A DNA stretch of 64,000 nt from Burkholderia sp. Nafp2/4-1b (GTDB lineage Bacteria; Pseudomonadota; Gammaproteobacteria; Burkholderiales; Burkholderiaceae), in the NCBI RefSeq assembly GCF_003635165.1, contig NZ_ML058622.1, positions 1-64,000 on the forward strand, read 5' to 3'. The translations under genes and the position numbers were made by a program. Below, piece after piece: positions 58,121 to 64,000 of the stretch; position 1 is the stretch's first letter; each line of letters starts with the position of its first letter. The notes under the pieces are model-generated. The model was not told the origin of the DNA. It searched no databases and saw nothing but the letters and a program-made list of their open reading frames with translations.

Positions 58121-58819
58121 CTATTCGTCGCCCGACAACCCGTTGCCTTCCTCGAATCGCGTCACGCACGACAGCGCGCGCAGCTTGTCGCAGATCGCGC
58201 GGTATTCGAGCTCGGACACGCGCCCGAGCGCGATGCGCACCTCGTCGCGCTCGCCCGTGTCGTCGGCGCGCTGCACGATGAACTGCTTGACGCGCGCGCT
58301 GTCGGGGCCGAGCGCCGCGTGCAGCGAATCGAACGTCAGCGCGCCGCTCACCACCGTCAGCGCGAGCTGGCGGCGCTGCCGCACCGTGAAGTAGCGCCGC
58401 TCGAGCGGCTTGATGCCGGCCAGGATGATCAGGATGATGATCGTCGCGGAGATCGACGCCACGTACAGCCCGCCGCCCACCGCGAGGCCGATCGCGGCGA
58501 CCGACCACAGGCTCGCCGCCGTCGTCAGCCCGCGCACGATCTCGCCGCGCAGCAGGATCGAGCCCGCGCCGAGGAAGCCGATGCCCGACACCACCTGCGC
58601 GGCGATCCGCGATGGATCGAGCACGACGTGGTCGCTGCTGCCGAGCACGTCGGCGAAACCGTACGCCGACACGATCATGATCAGCGTCGCGCCGACACAG
58701 ACGAGCATGTGCGTGCGCAGGCCGGCCGCCCATGAAAGGCGCTCGCGCTCGAAGCCGATCACGCTGCCGAGCGCCGCCGCGAGAACCAGTCGCATCACGA
58801 GTTCCAGGTTGCCGAGCAT
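58121..58819 (-). CDS. MgtC/SapB family membrane protein
   Basis: A 232-residue protein starting MLGNLELVMRLVLAAALGSVIGFERERLSWAAGLRTHMLVCVGATLIM. Five N-terminal helices with GFERE, RTHMLVCVGA and GIGFLGAGSILLRGE are MgtC hallmarks, followed by an ACT-like cytoplasmic domain (VVSGALTFDSLHAAL). Family members adapt cells to low magnesium or to acid and affect the ATP synthase or phosphate. It is monocistronic. Confidence 0.92.
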   Translation of the reverse strand: MLGNLELVMRLVLAAALGSVIGFERERLSWAAGLRTHMLVCVGATLIMIVSAYGFADVLGSSDHVVLDPSRIAAQVVSGIGFLGAGSILLRGEIVRGLTTAASLWSVAAIGLAVGGGLYVASISATIIILIILAGIKPLERRYFTVRQRRQLALTVVSGALTFDSLHAALGPDSARVKQFIVQRADDTGERDEVRIALGRVSELEYRAICDKLRALSCVTRFEEGNGLSGDE

Positions 58820-58928
58820 CCGGTTTTTCTCCTTTTTAGAATGGCCGCGCGGAATGGTTTATCCTTGGCCCCGGCCGCGCCTCTCCGGGCCGCGCCGACC
58901 CAATTCGATCCAAGCGCTCAACCCCGCC

Positions 58929-60038
58929 ATGTCCGTTCCCGCTTCCGCTTCCGCCCAGGCCGCCCGATTGCGCGACCATTTTGCGCACGTCATCTTGCCC
59001 ATCTGGCAGGGTTCAGGGTTCGACCACACGCTGCGGCTGCCGTTCGAGGCCGTCGATCCGGCCACCCACGCACCGCTGCCCGTCACCCGTTATCGCGCCA
59101 TGGCGTGCGCCCGGCAATTGTTCGTATTCGCGCAGGCCGGCAACACCGCGCACGCGGCCACGCTGTTCGACTCGCTGTGCAGCCGCTTCCGCGACCCGCG
59201 CCACGGCGGCTGGTTCTACAGCGTCGACGCGCAAGGCGCGCCGCTCGACACGACCAAGGACCTCTACACGCACGCGTTCGTCGTGTTCGCGTGCGCCGCA
59301 TGGCATGCGGCGTCGGGCGACGCCGCGGCGCGCACGGTCGCCGAAGAAACCGCCGCGCTGATCCAGGACCGCTTCGCGCCGCAGCCGGGCGACGCACTGC
59401 TCGACGCCGCCCGTCACGCCGATTTCTCGTCATCGGGCAGCGGCGCGCTGCAGAACCCGCTGATGCACCTGACCGAAGCGTGGCTCGCGGCGGCCGATGC
59501 GTTCGGCGACGCGGCGTTCGACGATGCACTGCTGCGCACCGCGCAGGCGGTCGAGCGCACGTTCGTCGACCCGGCGACCGGCTGCGTCGCCGAGCTGCCG
59601 CTCGGCGCGGCCGACAACCGCTTCGAGCCCGGCCATCAGTTCGAATGGTTCTATCTGGTCGACGCGGCCGGCGCGCGCCTCGCGACAACCGGGCTTGCCG
59701 ACGCGCTCGCGCGCGCGTTCGTGTTCGCCGAGCAGCACGGGATCGATCCGCACACGGGCGCCGTCTGTGCGGCCGTCGACGCGCAAGGCGCATGCATCGA
59801 CGACACGCAACGGATCTGGGCTCAGACCGAATACCTGCGCGCGCTCGCGACGCACGGCGGCACGCCGGCGTCCGCGCCGCTCGCGCAGCAGATCGATCGC
59901 TTCGCCGCGCGCTTCCTGCATCCGCGCGGCTGGTTCGAGTGCAAGTCGGCCGACGGGCAGGTGTCGCGCGCCGACATGCCGTCGACGACGCCCTACCATC
60001 TCGCGACCGCTTACGCGGCGCTGCCGACCGCTTCGTAA
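58929..60038 (+). CDS. AGE-family epimerase/isomerase (D-mannose isomerase type)
   Basis: A 369-residue alpha/alpha-barrel protein starting MSVPASASAQAARLRDHFAHVILPIWQGSG. Segments RYRAMACARQLFVFAQAG, DPRHGGWFYSVDAQGAPLD, KDLYTHAFVVFA and GHQFEWFYLV fit the AGE/mannose isomerase group, where His residues in the barrel catalyse aldose-ketose change. Substrate is likely mannose or a related sugar. Its 3' end overlaps the chemoreceptor gene by 28 bases, tail to tail. Confidence 0.88.
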   Translation: MSVPASASAQAARLRDHFAHVILPIWQGSGFDHTLRLPFEAVDPATHAPLPVTRYRAMACARQLFVFAQAGNTAHAATLFDSLCSRFRDPRHGGWFYSVDAQGAPLDTTKDLYTHAFVVFACAAWHAASGDAAARTVAEETAALIQDRFAPQPGDALLDAARHADFSSSGSGALQNPLMHLTEAWLAAADAFGDAAFDDALLRTAQAVERTFVDPATGCVAELPLGAADNRFEPGHQFEWFYLVDAAGARLATTGLADALARAFVFAEQHGIDPHTGAVCAAVDAQGACIDDTQRIWAQTEYLRALATHGGTPASAPLAQQIDRFAARFLHPRGWFECKSADGQVSRADMPSTTPYHLATAYAALPTAS

Positions 60039-61636
60039 CCGGCGTCGGCCATCGACGACGCGCGCGGCTCGCGAACCCCGCGAGCCGCACGCGCGTCGCC
60101 CAGCTCGAACACCGACACCGCCTGCATCAAGTGCGCGGTCTGGTCGTTCAGCGACGCGGCCGCCGCCGCGACTTCCTCCACCAGTGCCGCGTTCTGCTGC
60201 GTCAGCTGATCCATCTGCGTGACGGCCTGGTTCACCTGCTCGATACCGACGCTCTGCTCGACCGACGCGGCCGTGATCTCCGACATCGTCTGCACGACGC
60301 GCGTGATCGATGCCGAGACCGTCCGCATCGCGTCGCCGGCACGCTCGACCAGCTCCGATCCGCCGTCGATCTGCGCGACCGATTCCTCGATCAGCGCCTT
60401 GATTTCCTTCGCCGACTGCGCGCTGCGCTGCGCGAGCGAACGCACTTCGCCCGCCACGACCGCGAAACCGCGGCCCTGCTCGCCGGCCCGCGCGGCCTCG
60501 ACCGCCGCGTTCAGCGCGAGGATGTTGGTCTGGAACGCGATGCCGTCGATCACCGAAATGATCTCCGCGATCCGCCCCGAGCTCTGCGCGATGCCGCGCA
60601 TCCGGTCGATCACGCTGTCGACCACGCCGCCGCCGTGGCGCGTCGCGTCGAGCGCCGCGTCGGCTAGCGCGCTGGCCGCGCGTGCGCTGTCGGTGTTCTG
60701 GCGAACGGTCGCGGTCAGCTCCTCCATGCTCGCGGCGGTTTCCTCGAGCGACGCTGCCTGCGTGCCGGTGCGCGCGGACAGGTCCGCGTTGCCACCGGCG
60801 ATTTCGCCCGCGCCGAGGTGAATCGCGTCGGACGCGTGACGCACGGTGCGCACGGTGTCCGCGATGCTCGCCTGCATCGTGGCGAGGCCGCGCAGCATCC
60901 GGTCGATCTCGAACACGCCGCCCGCGCGCACGGCTTCGTCCAGCCGGCCCTGCGCGATCCGCTCGAAATGGCGGCCGGCTTCATCGAGCGGCGCGACCAC
61001 GGCGCGCCGCGCGGCCGCGTAAATCGCCGCGCTCGCCGCGAGCATCGCCACCAGCAGCACGATGCCGACCCACTTGAACCACTGCATCCCGCTGTCGATC
61101 GTGTCGAGCGCGTCGCGGCTCGACGCGCCGCCGTACTCGACGAAGCGGTGCAGTTCGGCGATGTACGCATCCTGGAAGCCTTGCGTCGGCTGATCGAGGA
61201 ACGCCTGGATGTTGTCGGCGTCGAGGAACTGCACGAGTTCCCCCAGCGCGCCGCGCAGCGCGCGATAGCGCTCGGCGAGCGCCGCGACGCGCGCGCGGTT
61301 CGTTTCGTCGACGGCCTGCGCGGCCGTCAGCGCGCCGAACGCCTTGTCCGCTTCGGCGAGCGAAGCGCTCGCATGGCGGATGATGTCGTCGGGCTTCGGG
61401 CCGCCGCGGACCATCCGCGTGCCGGCACGCGACAGGTTCACGCGTGCGTCGAGCAGGCGCTCGGTGGCCTGGCTGGCTGCGTCGACCTGCGCGATCGCGA
61501 CGTTCGACAGACCGTCGACACCGCTGCGCGTCGACGCGAGCGCCCAGAAGCCGAGCGCCTCGATCGCGAATAGAAAGAGGCAAAACACGGTCAACACGCC
61601 GAGCAGACCCGACGCGAGCTTGATTTTTCCGAACAT
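60011..61636 (-). CDS. Methyl-accepting chemotaxis protein
   Basis: A 541-residue chemoreceptor. Membrane helices lie at about 8-32 and 175-198 with a helical periplasmic domain between. A HAMP region follows, then the signalling domain with EIISVIDGIAFQTNILALNAAVEAARAGEQGRGFAVVAGEVRSLAQRSAQSAKEIK. The C-terminus (GYEAVGSAA) has no CheR-docking pentapeptide. Ligand is unknown. The start at 61636 lies about 80 bases from a 14-bp tandem repeat upstream. Confidence 0.95.
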   Translation of the reverse strand: MFGKIKLASGLLGVLTVFCLFLFAIEALGFWALASTRSGVDGLSNVAIAQVDAASQATERLLDARVNLSRAGTRMVRGGPKPDDIIRHASASLAEADKAFGALTAAQAVDETNRARVAALAERYRALRGALGELVQFLDADNIQAFLDQPTQGFQDAYIAELHRFVEYGGASSRDALDTIDSGMQWFKWVGIVLLVAMLAASAAIYAAARRAVVAPLDEAGRHFERIAQGRLDEAVRAGGVFEIDRMLRGLATMQASIADTVRTVRHASDAIHLGAGEIAGGNADLSARTGTQAASLEETAASMEELTATVRQNTDSARAASALADAALDATRHGGGVVDSVIDRMRGIAQSSGRIAEIISVIDGIAFQTNILALNAAVEAARAGEQGRGFAVVAGEVRSLAQRSAQSAKEIKALIEESVAQIDGGSELVERAGDAMRTVSASITRVVQTMSEITAASVEQSVGIEQVNQAVTQMDQLTQQNAALVEEVAAAAASLNDQTAHLMQAVSVFELGDARAARGVREPRASSMADAGYEAVGSAA

Positions 61637-61981
61637 GGGGAAGATTTCCTGGAGAGCCGACGATGGTGCAATGAGGAATGCCACGGCATTAGCGGCATTT
61701 CTTCGTCGGACTTTAGGGGCGCCCGGCTAGGGGCGCCCGGCTAGGGACGCCCGGCTAGGGGGCCCGGCTAGAGACGCCCGGCTAGGGATGTACGTATAAA
61801 GATCCGCTGCCCCATCATTCCTGTCGAATCGCGGTCAAACGAGGACAACTCCCACGTTCGACGCAATAATCGCGTCGCATCGCGCCGGCAATTGCACGAA
61901 AAGCGGACGAATTTCCTTGCTTATCCGCATCCCCCTTCCTAGAGTTCAGCGCAAGCGGACACGCATTGCGAGGCAATTCTG
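61637..61981. other. Divergent region between chemoreceptor and thioesterase genes
   Basis: A 345-base gap. The only structure seen is the 14-bp tandem repeat at 61716-61784; otherwise no gene is credible. It should contain both promoters. Confidence 0.6.
61716..61784. repeat. 14-bp tandem repeat upstream of the chemoreceptor gene
   Basis: Five units close to GGGGCGCCCGGCTA, one shortened to 13 bp. Each unit holds a near-palindrome GGGCGCCC or GGGACGCCC. They lie 80-150 bases upstream of the chemoreceptor start. Confidence 0.9.
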
Positions 61982-62425
61982 ATGACGGACATCACGGACC
62001 GCGCGCGCGGCGCATTGCGCGCGCAACCGTTCAGCATGCTGCTGGGCACGGAGCTGATGCATATCGGCGACAACGAAGTGTCGCTGTGCCTGCCCGTGCG
62101 GGAAGAGCTGCGGCAGCAGCACGGCTTCGTGCACGGCGGCGTGGTCGGCTACCTCGCCGACAATGCGCTGACGTTCGCCGGCGCGCTCGTGCTCGGCCCG
62201 CGCGTCATCACCGCCGAATACAAGATCAACTACCTGCGGCCGGCCGTGAACGGCACGCTCGTTGCGCGCGCAAAGGTCGTCTATGCGGGTCGGCATCAGG
62301 CGACCTGCCAGTGCCATGTGTTCGTCATCGACGGCGATCACGAGCGGCTCGTCGCGATCGCGCAAGGCACGATCAATCGTGTCGGCGACGGCAAGATGCC
62401 GGATGCGCCGGAGGAAACAGCTTGA
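61982..62425 (+). CDS. PaaI-type hotdog thioesterase
   Basis: A 147-residue hotdog-fold protein with QHGFVHGGVVGYLADNALTFAGAL (HGG active-site region) and ITAEYKINYLRPAVNGTLVARAKVV. It likely hydrolyses acyl- or aryl-CoA esters, as PaaI in phenylacetate breakdown, but no paa genes are here. It is followed, convergently, by a CoA-transferase. Confidence 0.9.
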   Translation: MTDITDRARGALRAQPFSMLLGTELMHIGDNEVSLCLPVREELRQQHGFVHGGVVGYLADNALTFAGALVLGPRVITAEYKINYLRPAVNGTLVARAKVVYAGRHQATCQCHVFVIDGDHERLVAIAQGTINRVGDGKMPDAPEETA

Positions 62426-62501
62426 GCCACCGCATCCGCTCTGAAGCAACTCGACGGGGCACGCGCAGCGGCAAGCGGCAGACCGCATGCGCGCAGCTTC
62501 G

Positions 62502-63554
62502 TCAGCCTGGGTCATTCCCCTTCAACGGCAAGAACCGCGGCGCGACCCTCGCCCGAATATTCCCGTTCGCATCGGCCTGGTAGATCCCGCGCGCCACATT
62601 GTGCGGATGCACCGCCGCTTCGGCCACGCTCAGCACCGGCGCGAAGCACGCGTCCGTTCCTTCGAGCAGCGCGCGCCAATGCGCGGATGGCTGCTGCGCG
62701 AATACCTCCGCGAAACGCGCCTTCAGCGCCGGCCAGCGCGCGCGGTCGTACTGCGACGCCGGATCGACATCGGTCAGCCCGAGCCGCTGGACCAGCAACG
62801 CATAGAACGGCGGTTCGAGCGCGCCGATCGTCACGCATTCGCCGTCCGCACAGCGATAGACGTCATAGAACGGCGCATCGTGGAACAGGCTCGGCTGCGC
62901 GCCGTCGAGCTGACCGTTCGCGCGTGCCCACAGCGCGAGCGAGCCGAGCATCGATACGATGTCGACGATCGCGCCATCGACCACTCGCCCCGGGCCGCCG
63001 CCACGCACGTCGAACAATGCGCAGACGATCCCGAATGCAAGCCCCAGCGCGCCGCCCGCGTCGCCGACGACGGTCGGTGGCACGCCGGGTCGTCCGTCGC
63101 GCGGCGCGGACAATGAAAGCAACCCCGTCAGCGCGACGTAGTTCAGGTCGTGCCCGGCAGCCGACGCGAGCGGGCCGTCCTGCCCCCAGCCGGTCATCCG
63201 TCCGTACACGAGCTTCGGATTGGCGCGTGCGCAATCGTCGGGACCGAGGCCGAGGAGCTCCATCACGCCGGGCCGCAGCCCCTCGATCAGCGCGTCGGCC
63301 TGTGCGATCAGCGCGAGCGCCGCGTCGCGGCCGGCCGCGGTTTTCAGATCGAGTTCGACGATCGTCTTGCCTTCGCGCAGCAAGTCGCCGTCGCGGCCCT
63401 GCAGCGCGTCCGGTGCGCTGGTGCGGCCGGCCGGGCGCGCGATCAGCGTGATGCGCGCGCCCATTCCGGCGAGCATCCAGCCCGCGAGCGGGCCGGGGCC
63501 GAGACCTTCGAATTCGACGATATGGACGCCGGACAGCGGGGCACCAAGCGACAT
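62502..63554 (-). CDS. CaiB/BaiF-family CoA-transferase (alpha-methylacyl-CoA racemase-like)
   Basis: A 350-residue protein starting MSLGAPLSGVHIVEFEGLGPGPLAGWMLAGMGA. Segments GREGDLL-type and VVELDLK, GLRPGVMELLGLGPDDC, LVYGRMTGWGQDGPLASAAGHDLNYVALTGLL and VGDAGGALGLAFG with the catalytic Asp are typical. The local HDLNYVALTG resembles alpha-methylacyl-CoA racemases more than transferases. Role is in branched or unusual acyl-CoA metabolism. Confidence 0.9.
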   Translation of the reverse strand: MSLGAPLSGVHIVEFEGLGPGPLAGWMLAGMGARITLIARPAGRTSAPDALQGRDGDLLREGKTIVELDLKTAAGRDAALALIAQADALIEGLRPGVMELLGLGPDDCARANPKLVYGRMTGWGQDGPLASAAGHDLNYVALTGLLSLSAPRDGRPGVPPTVVGDAGGALGLAFGIVCALFDVRGGGPGRVVDGAIVDIVSMLGSLALWARANGQLDGAQPSLFHDAPFYDVYRCADGECVTIGALEPPFYALLVQRLGLTDVDPASQYDRARWPALKARFAEVFAQQPSAHWRALLEGTDACFAPVLSVAEAAVHPHNVARGIYQADANGNIRARVAPRFLPLKGNDPG

Positions 63555-63615
63555 ACGATTTCTCCTGTCGACCCACGTCAGCCCTTCAGCACCGACGCCT
63601 GCATCAACAAAAAAC

Positions 63616-63644
63616 CCCTGCACAGCGCGGTACGCCGTGCAGGG
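63616..63644 (-). terminator. Terminator-like hairpin after prpF
   Basis: An 8-bp stem CCCTGCAC (63616-63623) pairs with 63637-63644, followed leftward by a T-rich run (GGTTTTTTGTTG). It separates prpF from the CoA-transferase gene. Confidence 0.65.
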
Positions 63645-63693
63645 ATCGGTTGCTGCTCACCGCCGCCGGTACGCGAGCGATAACCGACGCGTA

Positions 63694-64000
63694 TCAGAAC
63701 GCATCCCCCGGCACGCGCACCCAGCCTTCCATCAGCACGCGCGCGCTGCGGCTCATGATCGCCTTCGTGACGGTCCATTCACCGTTCTCGCGCTGCGCTT
63801 CCGCGCCGACGCGCAGCGTGCCCGACGGATGCCCGAAGCGCACCGCATTGCGCTCGCCGCCGCCCGCCGCCAGATTGACGAGCGTGCCGGGGATCGCCGC
63901 GGCCGTGCCGATCGCGACCGCCGCCGTGCCCATCATCGCGTGGTGCAGCTTGCCCATCGACATCGCGCGCACGAGCAGGTCGACGTCGCCCGCATTCACG
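63694..64000 (-). CDS. prpF: 2-methylaconitate isomerase PrpF, C-terminal part (cut by window edge)
   Basis: The last about 100 residues of PrpF: VDLLVRAMSMGKLHHAMMGTAAVAIGTAAAIPGTLV, GGGERNAVRFGHPSGTLRVGAEAQ and the end RVLMEGWVRVPGDAF. PrpF helps convert 2-methyl-trans-aconitate to the cis form in the methylcitrate route of propionate use. The 5' part and its usual neighbours (acnD, prpC) lie to the right, outside the window. Confidence 0.9.
   Translation of the reverse strand, partial: VNAGDVDLLVRAMSMGKLHHAMMGTAAVAIGTAAAIPGTLVNLAAGGGERNAVRFGHPSGTLRVGAEAQRENGEWTVTKAIMSRSARVLMEGWVRVPGDAF

Overview
The window is GC-rich proteobacterial DNA that reads as a Burkholderia chromosome, most likely of the cepacia complex. 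The evidence is the strong third-position G/C in host genes and the gene set: ArgP, a short CIO-type bd oxidase, large DUF748 and DUF1254 proteins, an AGE-family isomerase and PrpF. No 16S or housekeeping marker is present, so the species is not resolved.

About 1-32,850 is the larger part of a temperate prophage; its left end lies outside the window. The late genes run leftward: terminase (TerS, TerL), lambda-like head (gpW, portal, ClpP-type protease/scaffold, decoration, capsid, FII, Z), a P2-like contractile tail (V, W, J, I, fibre, fibre assembly, sheath, tube, E/E', tape measure, U, X, D), then holin, endolysin and nested Rz/Rz1 spanins. It is therefore a mosaic of a lambda-type head and a P2-type myovirus tail. 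The late block is punctuated by rho-independent terminators pointing leftward, and a zinc-finger Q-like protein (23460-24047) lies upstream of it, which suggests antitermination control. The early leftward block holds Cro-like and CII-like regulators, small unknowns and a Toprim/VapE primase-helicase. A CheY-like response regulator sits on the opposite strand between terminase and Q as a moron.

The lysogeny control region (28.0-29.2 kb) is the most interesting part. A 143-aa HTH repressor without a self-cleavage domain faces a Cro-like gene. Five copies of one operator (near TTAGGCATTCCTAA) sit on two promoters of the same architecture, one for the Cro/CII arm and one for the right arm (small proteins, a ParB-like protein, Xis, integrase). 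A perfect LexA box (CTGT-N8-ACAG) stands before a small gene that runs convergently into the 3' end of the repressor, which suggests LexA-controlled induction instead of repressor autocleavage. A palindrome, CAAAGTNACTTTG, recurs across the prophage and was not noticed in the host part.

The host region starts with argP, whose upstream side is the integration point. It continues with DUF1059, threonine aldolase (divergent), a cioAB-DUF2474 operon with a perfect FNR/ANR box upstream, Pmp3, a LOG-like protein at the end of a four-gene ABC importer operon with a divergent LysR regulator, a secreted alkaline-phosphatase-family enzyme, DUF748 and DUF1254 envelope proteins, a copper ATPase behind a MerR/CueR-type promoter, a GNAT enzyme, a 51-aa small protein, a tandem-repeat Ala-rich membrane protein, MgtC, an AGE isomerase, a chemoreceptor, a PaaI-type thioesterase, a CaiB/BaiF CoA-transferase and the 3' part of prpF. 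Several short tandem repeats lie between or within these genes.
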